Source of the DNA: Prolixibacter denitrificans
GTDB taxonomy: Bacteria; Bacteroidota; Bacteroidia; Bacteroidales; Prolixibacteraceae
Reading direction: 5' to 3'
Assembly: GCF_003014495.1 (NCBI RefSeq)
Contig: NZ_PYGC01000001.1
Coordinates: 124,001-188,000, forward strand
Length of the DNA stretch: 64,000 nucleotides
Shown: piece by piece, positions 39,806 to 49,367 of the stretch
Numbering within the stretch: the first letter of the stretch is position 1
Layout of the letters: every line of letters starts with the position of its first letter
The notes under the pieces: model-generated
Told to the model about the DNA's origin: nothing
What the model saw: the letters and a program-made list of their open reading frames with translations, nothing else
The model's database searches: none
Position numbers and translations under genes: made by a program

Positions 39806-41962
39806 ATGAAAGTATACCAAACCAATGAAATTAGGAATCTGACGTTACTGGGTAATGCCGGCGCCGGGAAAACCACCCTCGCGGAGACGATGCTCTACGA
39901 GGGTGGTGTTGTCAACCGCATGGGTGAAGTAGAAAACAAAAACACCGCTTCTGACTATCACCAGGTTGAACAGGAGTACGGAAACTCCGTTCATCCAACC
40001 GTTCTCTATACCGAATACAACGGTTGCAAGCTGAACATCATCGATACTCCCGGAATGGACGATTTTGTCGGTGGTGTCATTCCCGCCCTCAGCGTAGCTG
40101 CCACCGGACTCATGGTCTTCAATACCGTGAACGGCGTGGAAGTCGGAACCGAAATTGCCAACCGTAACGCTGAAAAATTTCACACTCCGCTTATTTTCGT
40201 GATGAACCACCTGAATCACGAAAACACTAACTGGGATATGTCCATCGATTCGGCGAAAGCCGCTTTCGGAAACAAACTGGCCATCGTACAGTATCCGGTC
40301 AATCCTGGTGTTGGATTCAACAAAGTGGTCGACGTACTAAAAATGAAAATGTACGAATGGCCTGCCAATGGTGGAAAAGCTCAGATTGTTGATATTCCGG
40401 AAGAGGAAAAGGAAAAAGCTGAGCAAATACACAACGAACTCGTGGAAATGGCCGCCGAGAATGACGAGGACCTGATGGAACTGTTCTTCGAAAAAGGCGA
40501 GCTTACCGAGGACGAGATGCGTACCGGTTTGAAATTAGGGATGCTCGACCGCAGTGTTTTCCCGGTATTCTGTACCTGTGCTTCCTGCGATATGGGAAGT
40601 CGCCGTTTAATGGAGTTCATCATTAATGTGGCTCCGCATCCCGGAGAACTTGCGCCGAAAAAAACGGTCGATGACAAAGAAGTCAAAGCCGATGCCAACG
40701 GCCCGACTTCACTCTTCGTTTTCAAAACTTCCGTAGAACAACACGTTGGTGAAATCACTTACTTCAAAGTGATGTCGGGAACTGTAAAAGAAGGTATGGA
40801 CCTGATAAACACGACCCGCGACGCCAAAGAACGTATTTCGCAGATTTATGCCGTAGCCGGAAAAACCCGGACAAAAGTTGCCGAAATGGTTGCCGGAGAT
40901 ATCGGTGCTACCGTAAAACTGAAAGAAACCAAGCACAATCATACCCTGTCCGACAAGGATGCAAATTATAAATTTCCGCCGCTGCAATACCCGGAACCAC
41001 GGTACCGGACGGCCATTAAAGCAGTAAACGAGGCCGATGAAGAAAAGATGGGTGAATACCTGCACCGGATGTCCGAAGAAGACCCGACTTATGTAGTTGA
41101 GTACTCGAAGGAATTGAAACAGGTAATTGTGCACGGTCAAGGAGAATATCACCTCAACACGCTGAAGTGGTACTTTAACAATATCTTTAAAATTGATATT
41201 GAATATCTCAAACCGAAAATTCCCTATCGGGAAACCATTACAAAAGCAGCTCAGGCCGACTACCGTCACAAAAAGCAGAGTGGTGGTGCCGGACAATTTG
41301 GCGAGGTGCATATGATTATCGAACCTTATGAGGAAGGAATGCCCACCCCATCTGCCTATAAAATTGATGGTAAAGAATGGAAGGTCAGCCTTCGTGGTAC
41401 TGAAGAGCACAAACTTTCGTGGGGTGGTAAACTGGTATTCTGCAACTGTATTGTTGGTGGTTCCATCGACGCCCGCTTCCATCCGGCTATTCTGAAAGGA
41501 ATTATGGAAAAAATGGAAGAAGGTCCGTTGACCGGTTCATACGCCCGTGACATCCGCGTTTGTATTTACGATGGTAAAATGCACCCGGTTGACTCCAACG
41601 AGATTTCGTTCAAACTGGCCGGACGTAATGCCTTTAGCCAGGCCTTTAAGAAAGCCGGAGCAAAAATCCTCGAACCCATCTATGATGTAGAAGTATTGGT
41701 ACCATCCGATCGCATGGGTGATGTGATGAGCGACCTACAGGGACGCCGTGCTCTCATCATGGGTATGAGTTCCGAAAAAGGATTCGAGAAAATTGTGGCT
41801 AAAGTTCCATTGAAAGAGATGGACCGTTATTCGACTGCATTAAGTTCGCTGACGCAAGGACGCGCTATGTTCACCATGAAATATGCCGGTTACGAAAAAG
41901 TTCCGGGGGAAATTCAGGACGAACTACTTGCTGCTTACGAAGCGGAACAAAACGAAGAATAA
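39806..41962 (+). CDS. fusA2: EF-G paralogue with degenerate GTPase motifs (EF-G2)
   Basis: A 718-residue EF-G-like factor with domains I-V in order. The P-loop GNAGAGKT (16-23) is present, but switch I lacks RGITI (the region reads EYGNSVHP), the switch II motif is DTPGM with Met84 in place of the catalytic His, and NKxD is NHLN (134-137). Bacteroides thetaiotaomicron has an EF-G2 of this kind that supports translation without GTPase activity and is induced on carbon starvation. This gene is probably its counterpart (inference). The C-terminal half (GGAGQFGEVHMII, then the AGRNAFSQAF block) stays well conserved. It has its own promoter and terminator. Confidence 0.9.
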   Translation: MKVYQTNEIRNLTLLGNAGAGKTTLAETMLYEGGVVNRMGEVENKNTASDYHQVEQEYGNSVHPTVLYTEYNGCKLNIIDTPGMDDFVGGVIPALSVAATGLMVFNTVNGVEVGTEIANRNAEKFHTPLIFVMNHLNHENTNWDMSIDSAKAAFGNKLAIVQYPVNPGVGFNKVVDVLKMKMYEWPANGGKAQIVDIPEEEKEKAEQIHNELVEMAAENDEDLMELFFEKGELTEDEMRTGLKLGMLDRSVFPVFCTCASCDMGSRRLMEFIINVAPHPGELAPKKTVDDKEVKADANGPTSLFVFKTSVEQHVGEITYFKVMSGTVKEGMDLINTTRDAKERISQIYAVAGKTRTKVAEMVAGDIGATVKLKETKHNHTLSDKDANYKFPPLQYPEPRYRTAIKAVNEADEEKMGEYLHRMSEEDPTYVVEYSKELKQVIVHGQGEYHLNTLKWYFNNIFKIDIEYLKPKIPYRETITKAAQADYRHKKQSGGAGQFGEVHMIIEPYEEGMPTPSAYKIDGKEWKVSLRGTEEHKLSWGGKLVFCNCIVGGSIDARFHPAILKGIMEKMEEGPLTGSYARDIRVCIYDGKMHPVDSNEISFKLAGRNAFSQAFKKAGAKILEPIYDVEVLVPSDRMGDVMSDLQGRRALIMGMSSEKGFEKIVAKVPLKEMDRYSTALSSLTQGRAMFTMKYAGYEKVPGEIQDELLAAYEAEQNEE

Positions 41963-41990
41963 ACTGTCTTTTCCAACCTATGATTAACTT

Positions 41991-42027
41991 AAAACCCCTG
42001 CATCCATCACCGGAAGCAGGGGTTTTT
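41991..42027 (+). terminator. Terminator after EF-G2 gene
   Basis: AAAACCCCTGC pairs with GCAGGGGTTTT (11 bp) around a 14-base loop, followed by T. It may also serve the facing T9SS-cargo gene, whose stop is at 42057. Confidence 0.85.
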
Positions 42028-42056
42028 CATGTTTTATTCTTTACATATCCTGAAGG

Positions 42057-43364
42057 TCACCTCAACAGGTGAATAAATCCTTTTCGTCGTCGTCGTGTTC
42101 CATCACGGCCTTTCGCGTCCACCACATAAAAATAAACGCCTGCTGAAGCCGGTTTCCCGCCAATCTTACCATCCCAGGCTGCCAATTCGGAGTCTGCTGG
42201 AATGTAGCCACTCTTTTTGTAGTGATGCACCGTTCTGCCCCAGCGATTCAAAATCTGAAAATCGAGTGATTCCAGCGAACGCGTTTTGATTTTCAACACG
42301 TCGTTCATGCCGTCACCGTTCGGCGTAAATACAGGTGGCACCAATACCAGAGCAGTATCGGCCACAATGTAATCGCTCAGGTAAAACGTATCACGGCAGG
42401 TGAAATTCGGATTTTCCTTCGCTGCTACCAGCTTCACCATGTAACGTCCCGAATTTTCGTAAGTGTAAACAGGATTCACTCCAGTCAGCGTTTCCATAAT
42501 CGAATCGACTGGTTGCGTTGCCGTGGAAGCTTCTTCCCTGATAGCTGTAATATCTTTGAACAGAAACCATTCGTATTTGTCATCGTCCGCATTAACCGAC
42601 TCGTTATTAAACTGCACCTCCAACGGCGCCTGGTAATTCGAGTACTGCGGATCACTTTCCTGGGTGGTTGTCCACGAAAATTTGGCTTTTGGTACTACCG
42701 ATTGGTACGTCACCGTGGCAGTTGCTGAGCAGCCCGCCCGGTTGGCTACTTCCAGCCGGTAATCTGTATTTTGTGCCGGAACATCGTACATGGTAAAGGC
42801 CGGCTGAGTAGACAAACGCACGTCGCCATCGTACCAGGCATAAGTGTTGTTCGATGCCACCGTGACCTGCTGATTCGAAGTAATATCGTAATAGGCAAAA
42901 GTCGAACCCGTTACCGTCGATTCAAGTTGAAATGAAGTACAGGTTGATGCAGATACCGCTGCCGTTGCCTGCAACCAGCTATTGAAAACCCACGCCCGGA
43001 ACGAGTAATTGGTACCACCATCGGTGAAAGAAACCTGGTAACAACCATCTGCCAGATTCTGTATAACAGACGACGTCCCGCTTTCGGTTGAATATGCATC
43101 GAAAGTACCGGTGGAACTGTTGTATTTTGTCCAGTTGAATGTTACGACACCACCAGCCGATTCCGCCTGCAACTCGGCAATCTGCTGCCCCTGCTGGGTA
43201 CAGAAGTAGTAAATCATATCGTTATTCGGGGTCACCGGATAACTCGTACTTTCCGAAAAATCAGATGCCGGCGCAGTAAGTTGCTGCGCATTCGAATGAT
43301 GAGTCATTCCGGATACGAGAAAAACAACAAGCCAGACTTTAACAACCAGTGGGTTAATTTGCAT
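42057..43364 (-). CDS. T9SS cargo protein with PKD-like and type B C-terminal domains
   Basis: A 435-residue secreted protein. A signal peptide covers residues 1-26. Ig/PKD-like beta domains fill the middle, with a PKD-type segment around residues 225-330 (APLEVQFNNESV, YTYENSGRYMVKLVA). The last 90 residues are the gliding-motility-associated type B sorting domain: PPVFTPNGDGMNDVLKI, QILNRWGRTVHHY, AWDGKIGGKPASAGVYFYVV and a basic end. The protein should be exported by the type IX system and held on or released from the surface. It is convergent with EF-G2 and divergent from pcrA; binding target unknown. Confidence 0.88.
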   Translation of the reverse strand: MQINPLVVKVWLVVFLVSGMTHHSNAQQLTAPASDFSESTSYPVTPNNDMIYYFCTQQGQQIAELQAESAGGVVTFNWTKYNSSTGTFDAYSTESGTSSVIQNLADGCYQVSFTDGGTNYSFRAWVFNSWLQATAAVSASTCTSFQLESTVTGSTFAYYDITSNQQVTVASNNTYAWYDGDVRLSTQPAFTMYDVPAQNTDYRLEVANRAGCSATATVTYQSVVPKAKFSWTTTQESDPQYSNYQAPLEVQFNNESVNADDDKYEWFLFKDITAIREEASTATQPVDSIMETLTGVNPVYTYENSGRYMVKLVAAKENPNFTCRDTFYLSDYIVADTALVLVPPVFTPNGDGMNDVLKIKTRSLESLDFQILNRWGRTVHHYKKSGYIPADSELAAWDGKIGGKPASAGVYFYVVDAKGRDGTRRRRKGFIHLLR

Positions 43365-43445
43365 GCAGGTAATTCTTTGCGGTTAAACCTGAATACAAGT
43401 ATAAAAATAATCGACGGGAATTAATTTGAATTCCTTGACAGACCA

Positions 43446-43477
43446 TTGAAATTTTTCCTATTAGGCAGTTATATTTG
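43446..43477 (+). promoter_or_regulatory. Promoter of pcrA
   Basis: TTG at 43446-43448, a 21-bp spacer and TATATTTG at 43470-43477. Leader of about 49 nt before the GTG start at 43533. Confidence 0.6.
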
Positions 43478-43532
43478 CAATTGGTTACTGAAAAGAAACT
43501 GTTATTTTTTAACCGATTAATCCACTCCCGGC

Positions 43533-45851
43533 GTGAACAACTACCTCGAGGAATTAAATGAAGCCCAACGCGATGCCGTTATCAATACCGAAGGACCTTC
43601 GCTGGTGATTGCCGGTGCCGGTTCCGGGAAAACGCGCGTGCTGACCTACCGAATTGCCCATCTGTTGAAGAATGGCGTTCCACCTTCATCAGTCCTGGCA
43701 CTCACCTTCACAAACAAGGCCGCACGTGAAATGAAAGAGCGGATCGCAAAAATTGTTGGCTCCCAAACGGCCCGCTACCTTTGGATGGGAACTTTTCACT
43801 CTATTTTTGCCCGCATCCTGCGCAGCGAAGCGGAAATCATCGGTTACCCGTCCAACTTCACGATTTACGACACGCAGGACACCAAAAGTTTGTTGAAGAC
43901 CATCATCAAGAGCATGAAGCTCGACGATAAGACCTACAAACCTGGCCTGGTTTACAATCGGATGTCGGCAGCCAAGAATAATCTGATAACGCCGGTTGCT
44001 TACCAACAGAACAGTCAGATTCGGGAAGCTGACCAGGCCGCTCGCCTGCCCCGTTTAGCTGAAGTTTATAGCGAATATGCCAAGCGATGTAAAAATGCGG
44101 GAGCCATGGATTTCGATGACTTGCTGCTGCAAACGAACCTGCTATTCAAAAACCACGAAGATATTCTAAAGAAATACCAGGAGCGTTTCAAATACATTCT
44201 GGTCGACGAGTACCAGGATACCAACTTCTCGCAATACCTGATTGTGAAAAAGCTGGCGCAGGACCACGAAAACATCTGTGTGGTTGGCGACGATGCCCAA
44301 AGTATTTATTCGTTCAGGGGAGCGAAAATTGAAAATATTCTGAACTTCCGTAAAGACTATCCGGAATTCAACACCTATAAACTGGAGCAGAATTACCGTT
44401 CGACGCAGACCATTGTCGATGCGGCCAACAGTCTCATTCAAAAAAACAAAAGACAGTTGCCCAAACGGGTATTCAGCGAAAATGCCACAGGTGAGAAGAT
44501 TCAGGTAATTGGTGCGCTGACCGACAACGAAGAGGGCTACCTGGTGGCCAACGAGATCATAGACATGCGGATGAATCACCAGCACCGGTATGCCGATTTT
44601 GCCATCCTCTACCGGACTAATGCACAGTCGCGTATTTTCGAGGAAGCGCTGCGAAAGAGAAATATTCCGTACAAAATCTACGGCGGACTTTCGTTCTATC
44701 AGCGTAAGGAAATTAAAGATTTGCTGGCTTATTACAGGCTGACCATCAACGTGAAGGACGACGAAGCTTTCAAGCGGGTCATCAATTATCCGGCACGTGG
44801 CATCGGTAACACCACGATGACGCGCCTGGAGACTTACGCGGTTCAGAACAATCAAAGTATATGGGAAATTGCTTCGAATCCGGATGAGTGCCAAATGGCT
44901 GGGCTGAATGCCGGCACACAGCGTAAAGTGGCCGAGTTCATTCACATGATCGAAGGATTTGCCGGTCAGCTCGCTTCGGCAGAATCTTATGAACTGGCCA
45001 TGCAGATTGCTTCCGACAGCGGCATGCTAAAAGAGTTCTACAAGGACAAAACACCGGAAAACCTTAGCCGATACGAAAACGTGCAGGAGTTGCTGAATGC
45101 CATCCAGGATTTTTCACTGAACGCGAAAGAGGAAGGTCGTCCCAACCAGCTCAACCATTTTATGGAAGAAGTCGCTTTGCTGACTGACCAGGATACTGAC
45201 AAAGAAGAAGATTTTGATAAGGTAACCCTGATGACGGTTCACTCATCCAAAGGTCTCGAGTTCAAAAATGTATTTATCGTTGGCCTCGAAGAAAATCTCT
45301 TTCCTTCGGGATTTTCGGGTACGTTGACCGCCCCGGAACTGGAAGAGGAACGACGCCTGTTTTACGTGGCACTCACCCGGGCCGAGCAAAATGCGTGGCT
45401 GTCGTTTGCCAAACAACGCTATCGCTGGGGAAATCTCGAATTCTGTAATCCCAGCCGCTTCATCGGCGAAATTGACGAGCAATTCCTCTATTTCAAATCC
45501 GGTGGACTGCAAGCTCATATTCCCAGACGGGAATCGGTGCCTACCGCGAAAGAAGAAACGAGAGGTGCCAGACGAAGCCCAATGGGCATTCGCAGTCAAC
45601 AAGGAAACGAACAACTCGGTAAACGCCTCACCCGACTAAATGAAGCCAGTAGACAAAACGCCGCAGCCTTTACGGGAAGCGATCCGGAAGAAATACAGGC
45701 AGGCATGTTTGTAGAGCATCAACGTTTTGGCCGGGGAAAGGTAGTAGCCATTGAAGGAGCAATGCCCGACAGGAAGGCCAAGGTATTTTTTCCCAATGCC
45801 GGAGAAAAACACCTGCTGTTGAAATTTGCCAAACTAAAAATCGTGGAATAA
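43533..45851 (+). CDS. pcrA: UvrD/PcrA-type DNA helicase
   Basis: A 772-residue superfamily 1A 3'-5' helicase for repair and replication restart. Motifs in order: Q motif LNEAQRDAV, Walker A GAGSGKT (28-34), TFTNKAAREMKERI, DEYQDTN (motif II), GDDAQSIYSFRGA, QNYRS, and late VTLMTVHSSKGLEF and ALTRAEQ. The C-terminal part ends with a Tudor-like domain (MFVEHQRFGRGKVVAIEG) that contacts RNA polymerase in PcrA. The start is GTG, chosen because the family-typical LNEAQRDAV follows at residue 8 and a promoter lies upstream. Confidence 0.96.
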   Translation: MNNYLEELNEAQRDAVINTEGPSLVIAGAGSGKTRVLTYRIAHLLKNGVPPSSVLALTFTNKAAREMKERIAKIVGSQTARYLWMGTFHSIFARILRSEAEIIGYPSNFTIYDTQDTKSLLKTIIKSMKLDDKTYKPGLVYNRMSAAKNNLITPVAYQQNSQIREADQAARLPRLAEVYSEYAKRCKNAGAMDFDDLLLQTNLLFKNHEDILKKYQERFKYILVDEYQDTNFSQYLIVKKLAQDHENICVVGDDAQSIYSFRGAKIENILNFRKDYPEFNTYKLEQNYRSTQTIVDAANSLIQKNKRQLPKRVFSENATGEKIQVIGALTDNEEGYLVANEIIDMRMNHQHRYADFAILYRTNAQSRIFEEALRKRNIPYKIYGGLSFYQRKEIKDLLAYYRLTINVKDDEAFKRVINYPARGIGNTTMTRLETYAVQNNQSIWEIASNPDECQMAGLNAGTQRKVAEFIHMIEGFAGQLASAESYELAMQIASDSGMLKEFYKDKTPENLSRYENVQELLNAIQDFSLNAKEEGRPNQLNHFMEEVALLTDQDTDKEEDFDKVTLMTVHSSKGLEFKNVFIVGLEENLFPSGFSGTLTAPELEEERRLFYVALTRAEQNAWLSFAKQRYRWGNLEFCNPSRFIGEIDEQFLYFKSGGLQAHIPRRESVPTAKEETRGARRSPMGIRSQQGNEQLGKRLTRLNEASRQNAAAFTGSDPEEIQAGMFVEHQRFGRGKVVAIEGAMPDRKAKVFFPNAGEKHLLLKFAKLKIVE

Positions 45852-45900
45852 TATCCGGTAGTTGAGAAATTCATTTTCGATACCCCGAAAACCTTAACTT

Positions 45901-45931
45901 TTTGTATTATGCGGCAAAAGGATTAGATTTG
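45901..45931 (+). promoter_or_regulatory. Promoter of DUF4290-murA-tlpA unit
   Basis: TTTG at 45901-45904, exactly 19 bp and TAGATTTG at 45924-45931. Start of transcription near 45938; together with family starts this favours ATG 46007 for the first gene. Confidence 0.75.
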
Positions 45932-46006
45932 TGATCGAAATCCTTCGTGCTTTTGCCTGATACTCCCGCATTATGCAAAATGCCACTTAACCGAAGATAC
46001 TTTTCA

Positions 46007-46618
46007 ATGGATTATAACTCGAATCGAAAAAAACTGAAACTTCCTGAATACGGAAGGAATATTCACAAGATGGTTGACTACGTGGTTTCTATCGAAGACC
46101 GCGAAGAGAGAAACCGTGCGGCCAATCAAATCATCGAAATCATGGGGAACATGTATCCCTATCTTCGTGATGTCAGCGATTTCCGGCACAAATTGTGGGA
46201 TCATATCGCCATTATGTCCGATTTCAAACTGGACATTGACTACCCTTACGATCCTCCCCGTCCGGAAACCTTCCTCGAAAAACCCAAGCCGGTACCATAC
46301 ACTAATGCTCCGATCAAATATCGGCACTACGGAAAACTCATCGAAAAGATGATCGAGCAAGCCGCTCAGTACGACGATGACAGTCCGGAGAAAAAACAAC
46401 TGACCCAGATGCTGGCCAACCAGATGAAGAAATCGTTTGTCGTTTGGAACAAGGAAACGGTAAACGACGATAAAATTTTAAAAGATCTGGAGGAATTATC
46501 GGAAGGTGACCTGAAAACCGAAGAAATTTCAAGACTTGCCGATACCCGCGATATTCTCAAAGGTGGCGGAAGCAGCAATAAAAAGAAAAGCAAAGGAGCT
46601 AACCGGAAACATAAGTAA
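46007..46618 (+). CDS. DUF4290 domain protein
   Basis: A 203-residue cytosolic protein, found almost only in Bacteroidota. It begins MDYNSNRKKLKLPEYGRNIH, the usual start of this family, so ATG 46007 is preferred to the in-frame start at 45947. A helical core continues to about residue 165; the end is a Lys/Asn-rich, likely disordered tail (GGGSSNKKKSKGANRKHK). Function unknown. Constant linkage to murA (12 bp away here) suggests a link to envelope growth, by association only. Confidence 0.9.
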   Translation: MDYNSNRKKLKLPEYGRNIHKMVDYVVSIEDREERNRAANQIIEIMGNMYPYLRDVSDFRHKLWDHIAIMSDFKLDIDYPYDPPRPETFLEKPKPVPYTNAPIKYRHYGKLIEKMIEQAAQYDDDSPEKKQLTQMLANQMKKSFVVWNKETVNDDKILKDLEELSEGDLKTEEISRLADTRDILKGGGSSNKKKSKGANRKHK

Positions 46619-46630
46619 TTAGCCACTTAT

Positions 46631-47938
46631 ATGGCACGGTTTATCATAGAAGGTGGACGCACACTCACCGGAGAACTGATTCCACAGGGAGCCAAAAACG
46701 AAGCTTTACAGGTAATTTGCGCGGTCTTACTCACCGACGATGAGATAAATATCTCCAACATCCCCGAAATCAGCGATGTGCTAAAACTCATCGAAATGCT
46801 GAAAGGGTTTGGGGTGAAAGTAAACCGCAAAGCGAAAGGCGATTATAGCTTTCAAGCCAACCAGGTTGACATCGATTATCTCAATACTGAAGAATTTCGG
46901 AAGCTGGCAAGTGGCTTGCGCGGTTCGATCATGATCATTGGTCCGCTGCTGGCCCGCTTTGGGAGAGGAATAATTCCACAACCCGGAGGCGATAAAATAG
47001 GGCGCCGCAGGCTGGACACCCACTTTATTGGTCTTGAAAAAATGGGTGCCGATTTTCATTACGATGCAGATAACGGCCAATACCAAATAAAAGCCAACCG
47101 ACTTTCCGGCACCTACATGCTCCTCGACGAGGCCTCGGTTACCGGTACCGCCAACCTGGTGATGGCCGCGACACTCGCCAAAGGAACCACAACGATTTAT
47201 AACGCTGCGTGTGAACCCTACGTGCAGCAACTGTGCAGAATGCTTAATTCGATGGGTGCCGTCATCAGTGGAATTGGCTCCAACTTGCTCACCATCGATG
47301 GTGTCACATCGCTAAGCGGATGCAAACACAGGCTCCTGCCCGACATGATTGAGGTAGGAAGTTTCATTGGCCTCGCAGCCATGACTTCTTCTGCCCTCAC
47401 CATTAAGAATGTTTCGTTGCAGAATCTCGGCATCATCCCCGATGCTTTTCGCCGGTTAGGCATACAACTCGAAAACCGGGGTGACGATCTCTTTATTCCT
47501 TCTCAGGAACATTACGAAGTGGAGTCGTTCATCGATGGTTCCATTATGTCTATTGCCGATGCGCCCTGGCCGGGACTAACACCTGACTTACTTAGTGTTT
47601 TCCTGGTCGTAGCAACACAGGCCCGCGGCAGCGTCCTGATTCACCAGAAGATGTTTGAGAGCCGTTTGTTCTTCGTCGACCGGTTGATTGACATGGGAGC
47701 TAAAATCATCCTTTGCGATCCGCACCGCGCAACGGTTATCGGTCTCGACCGGGCCCTTCAGTTACGGGGAACACATATGACCTCACCCGACATCCGGGCA
47801 GGAGTTGCTTTGCTTATCGCTGCCCTCTCCGCTTCCGGCACCTCGACCATCGATCATATCGAGCAAATCGACCGGGGATACGAAGCAATCGACGTCCGGT
47901 TAAACAGTCTTGGCGCGAAGATTGTAAGAGAACCATAA
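46631..47938 (+). CDS. murA: UDP-GlcNAc 1-carboxyvinyltransferase MurA (Asp form)
   Basis: First committed step of peptidoglycan precursor synthesis: enolpyruvyl transfer from PEP to UDP-GlcNAc in the cytosol. The 435-residue two-domain inside-out barrel is complete. Lys22-Asn23 are in place, as are the TPDLLS Asp and the closing DHIEQIDRGYEAID block. The loop residue that is Cys in E. coli (PGGC) is Asp121 here (PGGDKIG, codon GAT at 46991). Asp at this place keeps activity in other MurA proteins but stops covalent fosfomycin binding, so intrinsic resistance is expected. Confidence 0.95.
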   Translation: MARFIIEGGRTLTGELIPQGAKNEALQVICAVLLTDDEINISNIPEISDVLKLIEMLKGFGVKVNRKAKGDYSFQANQVDIDYLNTEEFRKLASGLRGSIMIIGPLLARFGRGIIPQPGGDKIGRRRLDTHFIGLEKMGADFHYDADNGQYQIKANRLSGTYMLLDEASVTGTANLVMAATLAKGTTTIYNAACEPYVQQLCRMLNSMGAVISGIGSNLLTIDGVTSLSGCKHRLLPDMIEVGSFIGLAAMTSSALTIKNVSLQNLGIIPDAFRRLGIQLENRGDDLFIPSQEHYEVESFIDGSIMSIADAPWPGLTPDLLSVFLVVATQARGSVLIHQKMFESRLFFVDRLIDMGAKIILCDPHRATVIGLDRALQLRGTHMTSPDIRAGVALLIAALSASGTSTIDHIEQIDRGYEAIDVRLNSLGAKIVREP

Positions 47939-47971
47939 AAGATTCAATCTCTGAATGTCGAACTTAAAAAC

Positions 47972-48529
47972 ATGGTCATGAAATATCGCATCCTCACCTC
48001 ACTGCTTACTATAGCTTTTATTGCGTTTACGGCAAATGCAAGCCTTGCCAAGAACCACAAAAACAAAAGCACAGGTCCGCCGGTGGGAACATCGGTTGGA
48101 AAAACAGCGCCCAACATTGTCGAAACCGGCATCAATGGTGACACCCTCAAACTTTCCGCTTTGCGCGGAAAAATGGTGTTAATCGATTTCTGGGCATCGT
48201 GGTGCGGACCATGCCGCCGCGAAAATCCCAACGTGGTAAAAGCTTACGATGAGTTTAAGGATAAAAATTTTCAGGAAGGAAAAGGCTTTACCGTATTTAG
48301 CGTCTCGCTCGATCAAAGCCATACTGCATGGGAACATGCAGTCAAAATGGATAACCTGTCATGGCCCTGGCACGTCAGCGATTTGAAAGGATGGATGTCA
48401 AAATACGCAGGAGTTTACGGCGTGCGCGGAATTCCTTCCAACTTTCTTATCAACGGAAAAGGAGTCATTGTTGCGCGCAATCTTCGTGGCAATCAACTTG
48501 TAGAGACCCTTTCCACATTACAGAAATAA
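47972..48529 (+). CDS. TlpA-like thioredoxin-fold protein
   Basis: A 185-residue exported disulfide reductase or oxidase. A signal peptide covers about residues 1-26. The thioredoxin domain has WCGPC with Cys78/Cys81 and the cis-Pro loop RGIPSNFLI. The AhpC/TSA-type start TAPNIVETGINGDTLKLSAL is usual for TlpA/ResA. It lies 33 bp behind murA, so likely co-transcribed. ATG 47978 (MKYRIL) is an alternative start. Partner unknown; periplasmic thiol control or cytochrome maturation are possible. Confidence 0.87.
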   Translation: MVMKYRILTSLLTIAFIAFTANASLAKNHKNKSTGPPVGTSVGKTAPNIVETGINGDTLKLSALRGKMVLIDFWASWCGPCRRENPNVVKAYDEFKDKNFQEGKGFTVFSVSLDQSHTAWEHAVKMDNLSWPWHVSDLKGWMSKYAGVYGVRGIPSNFLINGKGVIVARNLRGNQLVETLSTLQK

Positions 48530-48563
48530 TTTGTTAACAGTCCGGTAGGAATCCTTACTTTTG
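48530..48563 (+). promoter_or_regulatory. Promoter of grpE-dnaJ
   Basis: TTTG at 48530-48533 and TACTTTTG at 48556-48563 with a 22-bp spacer, slightly long. The leader to ATG 48693 would be about 120 nt. No CIRCE element is seen. Confidence 0.5.
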
Positions 48564-48692
48564 CGGACAATTACTTTTCGGTTCAACCGCTTTGACAGTC
48601 GGTCGGGGCGAAAAATGTCAATTTGTCCGAATTAGGCAATTGGCAAAAGTTTTGTTGAACAGTGACGAAATCGATTAGAAAACTTCAATCGT

Positions 48693-49331
48693 ATGAGCAA
48701 AGAAAAAAAACAACAGGAGGAACAAAAAGAAATGAATACCAACGAAATGGAAGAAAAAGAAGTAACAATTGACAGCTCCTCCGACAATGACGAAGTTTCA
48801 ACAGCAGATAAAGAAAAACAATCAGAAGAGAAACACGACGATAAGAAAGACAAGAAAAAGTCGAAAAAGGACAAGGACGCGGACAAAGTAGCAGAATTGG
48901 AAAAGCAGGTCGAAGCAATGAATGACAAATATCTGCGCCTTTCTGCTGAATTCGATAATTACCGCAGAAGAACATTGAAGGAGAAAATGGAACTGACCAA
49001 AACAGCTGGAGAGAGCATTCTGGTCAATATTCTCCCGGTTATCGATGATTTTGAACGCGCAATTAGTTCTATGGAACAGGGACTAGAATCAGCCGCCGTG
49101 AAAGACGGTGTTGAGCTGATCTACGGCAAGTTTAAAGAATTTCTGAACCAGAATGGTGTCAAGGAAATTGAGGCCAACGGTACAGAGTTCGATACCGATC
49201 TGCATGAAGCCCTGACAAAAATTCCGGCACCATCCGACGATCTGAAAGGCAAAGTAGTCGATGTTATCCAAAAAGGATACGTATTGAATGACAAAGTGAT
49301 TCGATTTGCCAAAGTGGTAGTTGGAGAGTAA
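48693..49331 (+). CDS. grpE: Nucleotide exchange factor GrpE
   Basis: A 212-residue DnaK co-chaperone. The first about 65 residues are an extremely Lys/Glu-rich, probably disordered lead. The paired long helices start near VAELEKQVEAMNDKYLRLSA, then EFDNYRRRTLKEK. The C-terminal beta wing has LHEALTKIPAP and VIQKGYVLNDKVIRFAKVVV. It is followed by dnaJ after 36 bp; dnaK is elsewhere. Confidence 0.95.
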   Translation: MSKEKKQQEEQKEMNTNEMEEKEVTIDSSSDNDEVSTADKEKQSEEKHDDKKDKKKSKKDKDADKVAELEKQVEAMNDKYLRLSAEFDNYRRRTLKEKMELTKTAGESILVNILPVIDDFERAISSMEQGLESAAVKDGVELIYGKFKEFLNQNGVKEIEANGTEFDTDLHEALTKIPAPSDDLKGKVVDVIQKGYVLNDKVIRFAKVVVGE

Positions 49332-49367
49332 AACGGAAATATTAACTGACAGGAAAGAAATCGGATA

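Noticed and set aside
48600-48680. CIRCE or sigma-32 element before grpE
   Set aside because: No TTAGCACTC/GAGTGCTAA pair; TGACA and TGTCA are 18 bp apart without further symmetry.
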